Below, in pieces: positions 35,477-43,820 of a stretch of 64,000 bases of DNA. Under the pieces are notes generated by a model. It saw only the letters and a program-made list of their open reading frames with translations, ran no database searches and was not told the origin of the DNA. This stretch comes from an uncultured Roseobacter sp. GTDB lineage: Bacteria > Pseudomonadota > Alphaproteobacteria > Rhodobacterales > Rhodobacteraceae. Positions within the stretch are counted from its first letter, which is position 1; every line of letters begins with the position of its first letter. Position numbers and translations under genes: made by a program. The stretch is from contig NZ_CANLXG010000002.1 of the NCBI RefSeq assembly GCF_947495025.1, forward strand, positions 496,001 through 560,000, given 5' to 3'.

Positions 35477-35842
35477 TCAGGCAGCCAGCGCGTCCTGCGC
35501 CTGCTTGACGATTGCACCGAACGCATCGGGCTCGTGTACCGCCAGGTCGGCGAGAACCTTACGGTCTACTTCGATGCCGGCCAGATTCAGACCGTTGATG
35601 AAGCGGCTGTATGTCAGCGCTTCGTCGTGGCTGCGCACTGCCGCGTTGATCCGCTGGATCCACAGCGCGCGGAAGTTGCGCTTGCGGTTCTTGCGGTCAC
35701 GGGTTGCGTACTGATTGGCCTTATCGACGGCCTGGCGCGCGACCTTGAAGGTGCTCTTGCGGCGACCATAATAGCCTTTGGCTGCCTTGATGACCTTCTT
35801 GTGTCGTGCGTGTGTGACTGTTCCGCCTTTAACTCGGGACAT
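35477..35842 (-). CDS. rplT: 50S ribosomal protein L20
   Basis: A 121-residue basic protein with the conserved opening [20 protein letters not shown] and the central [20 protein letters not shown] block. It is an early assembly protein of the large subunit. It lies 18 bases after rpmI. infC, the usual upstream partner, is not here, and pheS, usually next downstream, is 4.4 kb away with an ABC transporter cassette in between. Confidence 0.97.
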   Translation of the reverse strand: MSRVKGGTVTHARHKKVIKAAKGYYGRRKSTFKVARQAVDKANQYATRDRKNRKRNFRALWIQRINAAVRSHDEALTYSRFINGLNLAGIEVDRKVLADLAVHEPDAFGAIVKQAQDALAA

Positions 35843-35860
35843 GTGTGATCTCCTTCAGGC

Positions 35861-36061
35861 TCAGCGGTCGTAGGGCATAAAGCCCTTGACGATTTTGGCG
35901 TCCGGTGCGGACAGAGTGGTTGTGCCGCGGGCGTCGCGGATGAACTTGCGCGTACGCTTGATCATTCCGTGTCGCTTGCCTGCCTGGCCGGACATCACCT
36001 TGCCGGTGGCTGTCACCTTGAAGCGCTTTTTGGCGCTCGACTTGGTCTTCATCTTGGGCAT
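35861..36061 (-). CDS. rpmI: 50S ribosomal protein L35
   Basis: A 66-residue protein starting [20 protein letters not shown], with GHRHGMIKR-like [14 protein letters not shown] and the closing KGFMPYDR typical of bL35 of alphaproteobacteria. The ATG at 36061 matches the universal start. Cotranscribed with rplT. Confidence 0.97.
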   Translation of the reverse strand: MPKMKTKSSAKKRFKVTATGKVMSGQAGKRHGMIKRTRKFIRDARGTTTLSAPDAKIVKGFMPYDR

Positions 36062-36189
36062 TTCCGTCTCCTCGATATTGGGTCGGTTTACGCACGACTC
36101 GGCATGCCACATAAGCCGGTCGCGCGGTGGAAGGCTGCTCTATAGGGGGGACGCCTGTCTAAGGCAAGCCCTGAATCAGCACCCGGGCT

Positions 36190-36414
36190 TCAGAAGATAT
36201 AGAGGTTTACGACCCGCGCAAAAACCCTGGGAATACCTGTCAGCGTGTAGCCGCCCTGCACCGTCGCCATTGCATAACCGATGAGGCCGATACCCAGCAG
36301 CAGCGCAACAGCGCCAACCCGCGGAGGCCGACGTTCCGAAAGCGCAGAAATCAGGGGAGGCACAGAGAGTACGGAAACCACAATGCCGACAACCAGCGCC
36401 AGATCCGGATCCAT
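36190..36414 (-). CDS. Small two-helix membrane protein downstream of pyruvate kinase
   Basis: About 74 residues with two membrane helices (LALVVGIVVSVLSVPPLISA and VGAVALLLGIGLIGYAMA) joined by a basic loop (SERRPPRVG). I chose the ATG at 36414 because GGAG lies 6 bases upstream; an in-frame ATG 12 bases before it is possible. It begins 33 bases after pyk on the same strand and is probably cotranscribed. I recall similar proteins next to pyk in other Roseobacter genomes; function unknown. Confidence 0.72.
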   Translation of the reverse strand: MDPDLALVVGIVVSVLSVPPLISALSERRPPRVGAVALLLGIGLIGYAMATVQGGYTLTGIPRVFARVVNLYIF

Positions 36415-36447
36415 CTCAAACTCCATTCCGCCTTACGTGGAGGAAGG

Positions 36448-37896
36448 TTACTCCGGATCGGTATTGAAAATCAAACGCTCGTCACAGGGAGCCACGCGCA
36501 GAATATTCGTGCTGCCCGGTACATTGAAGGGCACACCGGCCGTCACGACAATCATGTCGTCCTTGTCAGCATACCCCTGCCGTGTCGCGGCACGTGCAGA
36601 CTGAACAACCGCCATCTTGAAGCGGTCGAGCGGGTCCACGATGACGCAGTTTGTACCCCAGGTCAGCGTCAGACGGCGCGCAGTGCGCGGCACCGATGTC
36701 ATGGCAATGATCGGAACGCGCGGCCGCTCGCGCGCAACCAGTGCTGCCGTTGTGCCGCTCTGCGAGAAACAGCAGATCGCCTTGATGTTCGTGGTCTCAG
36801 CGATCTCGCGCGCAGCAGAAACGATACCGTCCGCGATGGTCCGGCCCTTGGCCTCGCGCGAAGACTCGATGATCTGGGTGTAGGTCGGGTCCTGTTCGAC
36901 CTCGGTTGCCACGTTGTTCATCGTGGTTACCGCTTCGATCGGATAGGCTCCGGCCGCCGATTCCGCTGACAGCATGACCGCGTCTGCACCTTCATAAATG
37001 GCTGTGGCAACATCCGAGACTTCGGCACGTGTCGGCACCGGGCTTTCGATCATGCTCTCCATCATCTGCGTCGCTACGATGACCGGCCGCGCCGCTGCAC
37101 GGCACTTGCGTACCAGGCGTTTCTGGATGGGCGGGACATTCTGCACAGGCAGTTCCACACCAAGATCACCGCGCGCGACCATGATGCCGTCACTGACAGC
37201 CAGGATGTCGTCAAAGTTTTTGACGGCCGCAGGCTTTTCGATTTTCGACAGGATCGCAGCACGCCCGTTCGCCAGGTCAGACGCCTCCAGCACGTCTTCG
37301 GGACGCTGAACAAAGGACAGGGCCAGCCAGTCGACACCCAGTTCACAGACGAATTCCAGATCTTTACGGTCCTTGTCCGAGAGAGCCGCCAGCGGCAGAA
37401 CGACATCAGGGACATTCACACCTTTGCGGTTCGAGATCACGCCACCGGCTGCAACGGTACAGTTGGCATGCTCAGCGCTGCAGTCATCCACGGTCAGGCG
37501 GATCTTACCGTCATTGACCAGCAGTGTGGCACCAGGCTCCAGTGCGGCAAAGATTTCCGGATGCGGCAGTTGCACACGGTTTACGTCACCTGGCGTATCA
37601 TCCAGATCCATGCGGAATTTCGCACCGTCTTCCAGCATCTCGCCATCATCGCTGGCAAAAACGCCGACGCGCAGTTTGGGTCCCTGAAGGTCAGCCAGGA
37701 TACAGATACTGCCACCGGTATCCTTTTCGATCTGCCGGATAATACTGTGGCGTTCGCGGATTTCATCGTGACTGCCGTGGCTCATGTTCAGACGGAAAAC
37801 ATCCGCGCCGGCATCGTGCAGCGCCCGGATCATCTCGTAGCTGCTGGAGGCAGGGCCGAGTGTGGCCACGATCTTTACATTGCGCGTGCGTCTCAT
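36448..37896 (-). CDS. pyk: Pyruvate kinase
   Basis: Makes pyruvate and ATP from phosphoenolpyruvate and ADP. The 482-residue protein begins RRTRNVKIVATLGPASSSYE, with the substrate-binding DVFRLNMSHGSHD block, the catalytic lysine region ILSKIEKPAAVKNFDDIL and the metal-binding MVARGDLGVELP segment. A C-terminal allosteric domain starts near residue 350. The N-terminal and catalytic domains are intact. Divergent from the DUF1244 gene. Confidence 0.97.
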   Translation of the reverse strand: MRRTRNVKIVATLGPASSSYEMIRALHDAGADVFRLNMSHGSHDEIRERHSIIRQIEKDTGGSICILADLQGPKLRVGVFASDDGEMLEDGAKFRMDLDDTPGDVNRVQLPHPEIFAALEPGATLLVNDGKIRLTVDDCSAEHANCTVAAGGVISNRKGVNVPDVVLPLAALSDKDRKDLEFVCELGVDWLALSFVQRPEDVLEASDLANGRAAILSKIEKPAAVKNFDDILAVSDGIMVARGDLGVELPVQNVPPIQKRLVRKCRAAARPVIVATQMMESMIESPVPTRAEVSDVATAIYEGADAVMLSAESAAGAYPIEAVTTMNNVATEVEQDPTYTQIIESSREAKGRTIADGIVSAAREIAETTNIKAICCFSQSGTTAALVARERPRVPIIAMTSVPRTARRLTLTWGTNCVIVDPLDRFKMAVVQSARAATRQGYADKDDMIVVTAGVPFNVPGSTNILRVAPCDERLIFNTDPE

Positions 37897-38107
37897 AACT
37901 TCGGTCGTCCCTCTGATCTGTCCGGGTCATCGGCACCCGGTGGAACCGTTATCGCTAACGGGTTGCGAGCCTTATGCCGCATCGCGGCGCAGGGCGCAAC
38001 AGCACAGAGAGTGCATCGGCAGACATGACAGCGTCATGACGGCGCAGCGCTTGACAACGCGGCGGGCGTGCCCACTTTTGATGTCTGATCATCACGGAGT
38101 CCCCTAT

Positions 38108-38419
38108 ATGCCCACGCAGACAGAGATCGAGCTCCAGGCTGCCGCGTTCCGGCGCCTGCAGAAGCACCTCATGGAAGATCGCACAGATGTGCAGAACATC
38201 GATATGATGAACCTCGCTGGATTCTGCCGCAACTGCCTGTCGCGCTGGTATCAGGAAGCCGCTGCGGAAAAGGGCATCGACATGTCCAAAGACGCCGCGC
38301 GCGAGCTTTTCTACGGCATGACAATGGACGAGTGGAAAACGAAATATCAGACCGAAGCAACCGGCGCTCAGAAGACTGCTTTTGAGAAGTCCTTTGAAGA
38401 GAACGTCGGCAAGAGCTGA
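38108..38419 (+). CDS. DUF1244 family protein
   Basis: A 103-residue small helical protein common in alpha- and gammaproteobacteria. The conserved core is MNLAGFCRNCLSRWYQEAA followed by KDAARELFYGMTMDEWKTKY. The paired cysteines in CRNC could bind metal. The structure of a homologue is known but not its function. The ATG at 38108 was chosen because the homology starts there. Its stop codon TGA directly abuts the TCA (reverse stop) of the next, convergent gene. Confidence 0.85.
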   Translation: MPTQTEIELQAAAFRRLQKHLMEDRTDVQNIDMMNLAGFCRNCLSRWYQEAAAEKGIDMSKDAARELFYGMTMDEWKTKYQTEATGAQKTAFEKSFEENVGKS

Positions 38420-40546
38420 TCAGGACGGTGCGGCCGGCGCGCGCCCGAACGGCGATCCGGCCCGGCGCCAGACCGGGTCGGCGAGCCGTCTGAAAGTTTT
38501 CAGCGGGCGTTCGAACAGGGCGGCGAACCCGAAACAGATCAGCAAGGTCAGCCCGAGCAGCCAGAGGTCATACCCCGGCAGCGTTTCTGGCAGGGTCGCA
38601 TCGAGCAGATGCAGTGTGGGATAGTGCATCACATAGAGCGAGAAACTGGCACCGGCGATCCAGCGTATGGCGCGGACAGTACAGCCCTCGCTCCGGATCG
38701 TCATCCGGTCAGCAATGTTCTTCACCCCCGACAGATGCAGCGCCACAAAGGCTGCGATGATCGAATTCCAAAGGACTTCATCCGAATAGTTCAGCAGCTT
38801 GTGATGGCTGACAGGCGCCAGCGCCTGCGCGGTGAATTCTGAAAGCAGTTCCGGCACACCATTGAGCCTGAGAAGGATCAGAGCGCCGACGCTCAGAACC
38901 GCGCGCGCCCAGTCCCGTGCGGGCACGGCTGCTTCCCCGGCTGGTCTGCGCGATCCGTGCCAGACCAGAACGCCCATAAGCCAGGCGGGCAGCAGCGCGA
39001 GGATCGGGAGTCCCACAAGAAGCATCAGCAGGGCCAGCAGCACCCAGCGCAGAGCCCCGCGCAGGAAGACCGCCACGCCAAACATCATGTAGAAGCCAAC
39101 CTCATAGCTCAGCGACCAGAGTGGCCCGTTCGTGCCCAGCCGGACCCTGTCCCACTGCCCCTGCCACTCATTGGTAAAGGTCAGACCCCGCAGGAACATC
39201 TCGGATACGGGCGCCGGGTTATAGTACCCGGCCGGATAGGCCTCCATGCGGATGCTGGTCCCGACGGCATCAAAGATGACCGTCAGCACCAGTGCCGGCA
39301 GCACGACAGACCAGAGGCGGGTCAGCCGGTTAAAGGCAAAACGCTCGAGCGTTCCGTCACGGGTGGCGGCATAGGAGATCACCACACCTGACAATACGAA
39401 GAACACAATCACAGAGTCGCTGGCGATATTGATTTCGCGCAGAAAATAATAGTCCCCGCGCGTGAAACGAATGTGCGCCATATGGCCGAACAGAACCGTC
39501 AGGGCGGCAGCGGCCCGCAGAAAATCCAGCCAGATCGAAAACCCCTGCGACATGACAACGGGTGGCATCGCTGCGCGGCGGGCTGCATGCTCTGCCTGCT
39601 GTTGCCGGAATGCCTGCCACGCCTCGATGAACGGTTTGATCATGGCATCGCGCAGCGTCACATAGGGCTGGGGCAACGGCTTGCCTGTACCATCGGAAAC
39701 CCCATAGGTGATGTGTTCCATTTTTTCGGGCACATACAATGTGCCGAACATCCAGTCCCAGATGGCGAACATCGAGCCGTAGTTCTTGTCGTGATGCTCA
39801 AGGGCGACCGAATGGTGGACCTGATGCTGGGCAGGCGAGATAAAAATATGCTCCATGACACGGCCATAGCTCAGCCAGATATGACTGTGGCGCAGATTGG
39901 CACCCAGGGCGTTGAACAACACATACATCGCGTTTGCCCCGCCCAGCGTGACCAGATCAATTTTTCCGATCAGTGCGTAGAGCAGTACGCCCTGCACAAT
40001 GCCAACGAGCACGGTAATGAACAGATTGCGGATGATCGGTTCGATGGGATGTACCCTTTGCACCGTCAGCGGGGTCAGAACATCGGCCGAGTGATGCACG
40101 GCATGAAAGGGCCAGAGCACTTTCCATTCATGATGAAGCCTGTGCGCCCAGTACTTGCAGAAATCCGATGCCATAACGATCACGACTGTCGCGATCAGAC
40201 TGCGCTCCCAGGTCACCGGCGGCTGACTGAACCCGCCGGAAAAGCTCTCGGACAGCCAGGACAGGACGAAATAGGCTACTGCCGTAGGGAAAAACAGGCT
40301 TCCCAGTACGCCGAAAAACGCAATGCAGCGCACCGCGAGAAACAGCTTTATGTCCAGAAGGTTCGAGCGGTGCAGATAAATACGCGCCGGCACCAGCCAT
40401 TTCAGAAAAGAGCCGGGCCGGCCACGCCAGCACCAGACAGCAAACGCCAGCAACACCGTGCAGCCGATGTAAAGGAGCGCAAATCGCTCGTTCATGTTGA
40501 AAAAGATATTCAGCAGATACCGAAAGTACCCGAAAACGGTGTCCAT
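38420..40546 (-). CDS. Fusion of a fatty acid hydroxylase/sterol desaturase domain with an acyltransferase 3 domain
   Basis: A 708-residue integral membrane protein with two enzyme domains. Residues 1-280 form a di-iron fatty acid hydroxylase: histidine clusters HRLHH (135-139), HAVHH (148-152) and HQVHH (241-245) between membrane helices. Residues 337-690 form an OafA-type acyltransferase 3 with about ten helices and the catalytic R344-X10-H355 pattern in LDFLRAAAALTVLFGH. The linker (305-335) is Gln/Ala-rich. The reading frame is continuous and the joint shows no repair scar. This suggests one protein that hydroxylates a lipid chain and acylates an extracytoplasmic or lipid hydroxyl. Substrate unknown. 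Confidence 0.88.
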   Translation of the reverse strand: MDTVFGYFRYLLNIFFNMNERFALLYIGCTVLLAFAVWCWRGRPGSFLKWLVPARIYLHRSNLLDIKLFLAVRCIAFFGVLGSLFFPTAVAYFVLSWLSESFSGGFSQPPVTWERSLIATVVIVMASDFCKYWAHRLHHEWKVLWPFHAVHHSADVLTPLTVQRVHPIEPIIRNLFITVLVGIVQGVLLYALIGKIDLVTLGGANAMYVLFNALGANLRHSHIWLSYGRVMEHIFISPAQHQVHHSVALEHHDKNYGSMFAIWDWMFGTLYVPEKMEHITYGVSDGTGKPLPQPYVTLRDAMIKPFIEAWQAFRQQQAEHAARRAAMPPVVMSQGFSIWLDFLRAAAALTVLFGHMAHIRFTRGDYYFLREINIASDSVIVFFVLSGVVISYAATRDGTLERFAFNRLTRLWSVVLPALVLTVIFDAVGTSIRMEAYPAGYYNPAPVSEMFLRGLTFTNEWQGQWDRVRLGTNGPLWSLSYEVGFYMMFGVAVFLRGALRWVLLALLMLLVGLPILALLPAWLMGVLVWHGSRRPAGEAAVPARDWARAVLSVGALILLRLNGVPELLSEFTAQALAPVSHHKLLNYSDEVLWNSIIAAFVALHLSGVKNIADRMTIRSEGCTVRAIRWIAGASFSLYVMHYPTLHLLDATLPETLPGYDLWLLGLTLLICFGFAALFERPLKTFRRLADPVWRRAGSPFGRAPAAPS

Positions 40547-40681
40547 GGGTGGCGCCCCTGCGTGTTCTCAGGAGTCGGGATACACCCGGATTCTGTCAAC
40601 AATAGGGCTGTTCAGGCGAAAATAGCCCGGATCTGACATCAGTATCAGACTATCCGCAGCACCCGGACAGCTCATCCGGGC

Positions 40682-41185
40682 TCAGGTAGATGCGCAGGGT
40701 TCTGCAACGACCGTTGCCGCGGCCCCGGCATCAAATTCAGCGGACCGTGTGCCGGATTCCCCGGTAATACGTACCGCCGCACCTGTGATTTCGGCACCCG
40801 ACACCATGATCCCGCGTGCCTCGGCCGTATCGTCTACATCGATGGTAAAGGCGATCTGATCACCGGGCGCCAGCGCCCTGATGCTCAGCGATATGGCGCG
40901 GTCACCATCGCGGACCTGAGGGACGCCGTCCAGCGAAGCCGCACCCGCGACCAGATCGAACGGTTGAAAGACTTCAACCCCTGCGCCACTGCCTGTGACG
41001 TCAAAGATCAGACCACCGGCAGACCCGGTCATGTCCAGCGTCAGACCCGACGCAGTCAGCGCACAGTCACCTGTGTTTTCAATAATGAACCGGTCCTTGG
41101 GCGCGCTTTCGACAAACCGTACCGCAATATCGGCAAAGGAAGCCTGTGTGGAGAGCAAAATGGCGACCGCCGCGTATCTGAACAT
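40682..41185 (-). CDS. Secreted beta-rich protein of unknown function
   Basis: A 167-residue protein with a signal peptide (residues 1-18, cleaved after SFA). The mature part is beta-strand-like with blocks FVESAPKDRFIIENTGDCAL, GLIFDVTGSGAGVEVFQPFD and IRALAPGDQIAFTIDVDD, and two cysteines that could form a disulfide. Proteins of this look are sometimes annotated as aggregation factor core, but I know of no proven function. It is a single gene between the acyltransferase fusion and the MaoC gene. Confidence 0.7.
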   Translation of the reverse strand: MFRYAAVAILLSTQASFADIAVRFVESAPKDRFIIENTGDCALTASGLTLDMTGSAGGLIFDVTGSGAGVEVFQPFDLVAGAASLDGVPQVRDGDRAISLSIRALAPGDQIAFTIDVDDTAEARGIMVSGAEITGAAVRITGESGTRSAEFDAGAAATVVAEPCAST

Positions 41186-41246
41186 GTTTTTTCCTCTTTC
41201 CTGTTACGCTGCAGATAGCGCTGCTGCGCCGTCTGCACAGAGCTCG

Positions 41247-41675
41247 TCAGAAAAGGATCAGAATCCGCCACAGGGCGCTGAGTACAGGCGCGTCGCTTCC
41301 CGGAATGGACACTGCGACATCAAGAACCAGCATCAGACTGCCATCCGCACGCTCCTCGACCCCCTCGAGTATAAAGCGGGCTGCTATCTCATCGCCAGTC
41401 ACTACGGGGGTAATGAACCTGACGCGGTCAAACCCATAGTTGACCGACGCGGTCTGACCTTCGACGCGCGGCACAGCATCGTAGGCAAAGGCAGAGAGCA
41501 GCGACAACGTCAGGAACCCGTGCGCTACCGGTCCGGCAAAGCCAGCGTCCCGGGCGGCTTTGGAGTCTAGATGGATCTCCTGACCGTCACGGGTGACATC
41601 GGCAAACCGGGCAATCTGTTCCTGACTGACGGTTACAGAACCGGACCGGCCAATCTCGTGACCGACACGCGCCAT
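41247..41675 (-). CDS. MaoC-like hydratase/dehydratase
   Basis: A 142-residue hotdog-fold protein. The hydratase motif is present as FADVTRDGQEIHLDSKAARD and FAGPVAHGFLTLSL, containing the Asp and His of the active site; the usual NPIH is GQEIH here. It hydrates or dehydrates acyl-CoA or polyketide-like thioesters, or is a NodN-like enoyl-CoA hydratase. It follows the D-amino-acid transaminase gene by 51 bases on the same strand, so it may share a transcript with it without an obvious metabolic link. Confidence 0.87.
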   Translation of the reverse strand: MARVGHEIGRSGSVTVSQEQIARFADVTRDGQEIHLDSKAARDAGFAGPVAHGFLTLSLLSAFAYDAVPRVEGQTASVNYGFDRVRFITPVVTGDEIAARFILEGVEERADGSLMLVLDVAVSIPGSDAPVLSALWRILILF

Positions 41676-41726
41676 CAGCGCATCGCGGGAGAGATACCCC
41701 GCGTTATAAACCGGCCCCGGCAGCGG

Positions 41727-42587
41727 TCAGACCGCCGCCTTCATGCTCTCATCAAGGTATATCTCACGCAGGCGAGGTGCCACGCGACCGGGCGTACCAT
41801 CCCCCAGAACCGCGTCGTCAATCTGGACCACCGGCATCACGAAGGTGCTGGCCGAAGTGATAAAGGCTTCATCCGCCTCTTTCGCTTCGTCGATGGTAAA
41901 GTTGCGTTCTTCTACCTCCATCTGCGCTTCCTGCGCGAACCGCAGCACCGCCGCACGCGTGATCCCGTGCAGGATATCGTTGCTGAGCGCGCGCGTGATG
42001 ATCTTGTTGCCTTTCACGATATAGGCGTTGTTGGAGGTTCCTTCGGTCACATAGCCGTCCTCGATCATCCAGGCATCATCGGCGCCGGCCTTTTTCGCCA
42101 TCATCTTGCCCATCGACGGATAAAGAAGCTGGACGGTTTTGATGTCACGCCGCCCCCAGCGGATGTCATCAATGCTGATCACTTTCATGCCCTTTTGCGC
42201 TGCCGGGCTGTTGGCAAGACCAGGCTTGTTCTGGGTAAAGAGCACAATGGTCGGGGCAGTTGTTGCAGGGTCAGGGAACACAAAATCCCGGTCGCCCGGT
42301 GCGCCACGCGTAATCTGCAGATAGATCATGCCTTCGTCGATCCCGTTCACGCGCACCAGTTCGCGGTGTACTTCCAGCAGATCTTCCCTGCTGATCGGGT
42401 TCTGCATTTCCAGCTCATCGAGAGACCGTTGCAGGCGTACCGCGTGACCGTCAAAATCGATGAGCTTGCCACCCAGCACCGACGTCACCTCATAGACGCC
42501 ATCCGCCATCAGAAAGCCGCGGTCAAAGATCGAGATCTGTGCCTCGTTCTCGGGCATATACTCGCCGTTCAGATATACAGTGCGCAT
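41727..42587 (-). CDS. dat: D-amino-acid transaminase (fold-type IV PLP enzyme)
   Basis: A 286-residue aminotransferase of the BCAT/D-AAT/ADC-lyase fold. Key features are FDRGFLMADGVYEV, the PLP lysine K150 in RRDIKTVQLLYPSMG, and Glu182 in the EGTSNNAYI strand that contacts the pyridine nitrogen. D-amino-acid transaminases move the amino group between D-alanine or D-glutamate and 2-oxo acids. The neighbouring dgcN-dgcA genes of D-glutamate metabolism support this assignment over a branched-chain enzyme. It is 205 bases after dgcA. Confidence 0.85.
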   Translation of the reverse strand: MRTVYLNGEYMPENEAQISIFDRGFLMADGVYEVTSVLGGKLIDFDGHAVRLQRSLDELEMQNPISREDLLEVHRELVRVNGIDEGMIYLQITRGAPGDRDFVFPDPATTAPTIVLFTQNKPGLANSPAAQKGMKVISIDDIRWGRRDIKTVQLLYPSMGKMMAKKAGADDAWMIEDGYVTEGTSNNAYIVKGNKIITRALSNDILHGITRAAVLRFAQEAQMEVEERNFTIDEAKEADEAFITSASTFVMPVVQIDDAVLGDGTPGRVAPRLREIYLDESMKAAV

Positions 42588-42792
42588 CGTTCTCTCCTTG
42601 ACGTTCGTCCTGCCCGGAAATCAGGAATCCGGGTGTATTGCTTTTTGGCAGGGTGCCTGGGCCCCTGACCACAGAATTTGGTCACATCCAGGCATGTGCG
42701 CGGCCCGGTTGCAAGCAGGTGTTGCCGGACCGCGACAGGACGGTGCAACAGGTCAGCGTTTTACAGTCGCACAGGACCCGGACACCATAACC

Positions 42793-43758
42793 TTATCCCC
42801 AGAGCGCTGCTCCCGGCGGATGAACACCGGCGTCGTCGAATACCAGAGGTGTCTCCCGGTCCTCAGCCAGCAAAAGCGGCCCGTCCAGGTCCGTGACCAG
42901 TGCGCCCTGGGCCACCAGGGTCGCCGGGGCCATCGCGAGGCTCGAGCCAACCATGCAGCCCACCATCACGTCATAGCCCAGCGCCAGACCCTCTTCGCGC
43001 AAGGCCAGCGCTTCTGTCAGCCCTCCGGTTTTGTCGAGCTTGATGTTGATCACATCGTATTTGCCTTTGAGGCCCGGCAGGCTGGCGCGATCGTGACAGC
43101 TCTCGTCGGCGCAGACGGGCACCGGACGTTCCATGCCAATGAGCGCTTCGTCTTCGCCTGCGGGCAGCGGCTGTTCCACCAGGCTCACCCCCAGACGCAC
43201 AAGATGCGGTGCAAGTTCGGCGTAGACGGCGGCACTCCAGCCCTCATTGGCGTCTATGATGATCCTTGCATCCGGCGCACCTGCGCGCACGGCCTCAAGG
43301 CGTGGCATATCATCGGGCGTGCCGAGCTTGATCTTCAAAAGCGGCCTGAAGGCGTTCTCGGCCGCCTGGGCCCGCATTTTTTCAGGCGTATCCAGCGACA
43401 GCGTGTAGGCCGTGATCTCCGGCCCCGGCACTGGCAGCCCCGCAAGTTCCCACACACGTTTACCAGCGCGCTTCGCCTCAAGATCCCACAGCGCGCAGTC
43501 AACGGCATTCCGTGCAGCACCCGCTGGCAACAGATCATAAAGATCCGCGCGTGTGAACGATCCCGGCAATCCCTCGATTTCGGCTGTGACACTCTCAAGT
43601 GTCTCGTCATACCGTGCATAGGGAACGCATTCCCCGACACCCGTGACACCACCGTCACGGATCCGGACCGTAAGAACTTTCGCTTCGGTACGCGATCCCC
43701 GGCTGATGGTGAAAACCTGCGCCAGCCGGAAAACATCGCGTGTCACTTCTATCTGCAT
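42793..43758 (-). CDS. dgcA: Enolase-superfamily epimerase, probable N-acetyl-D-glutamate racemase DgcA
   Basis: A 321-residue enzyme of the dipeptide epimerase (muconate lactonizing) branch. Catalytic residues are visible: K142 and K144 in LLKIKLG, metal ligands D169 (DANEGW), E195 (VEQPL) and D218 (ADES), and the second base lysine in NIKLDKTGG. On its own it would be called an L-Ala-D/L-Glu epimerase. Its position next to dgcN points to DgcA, which in marine bacteria racemises N-acetyl-D-glutamate. The ATG at 43758 has an AGGAGAG site. It follows dgcN by 62 bases. Confidence 0.85.
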   Translation of the reverse strand: MQIEVTRDVFRLAQVFTISRGSRTEAKVLTVRIRDGGVTGVGECVPYARYDETLESVTAEIEGLPGSFTRADLYDLLPAGAARNAVDCALWDLEAKRAGKRVWELAGLPVPGPEITAYTLSLDTPEKMRAQAAENAFRPLLKIKLGTPDDMPRLEAVRAGAPDARIIIDANEGWSAAVYAELAPHLVRLGVSLVEQPLPAGEDEALIGMERPVPVCADESCHDRASLPGLKGKYDVINIKLDKTGGLTEALALREEGLALGYDVMVGCMVGSSLAMAPATLVAQGALVTDLDGPLLLAEDRETPLVFDDAGVHPPGAALWG

Positions 43759-43820
43759 CGCAGCTCTCTCCTGGCTGTCACTGTCCCCGCCGGAGGCATC
43801 AGACCGCCGCAAAGCGGCTC

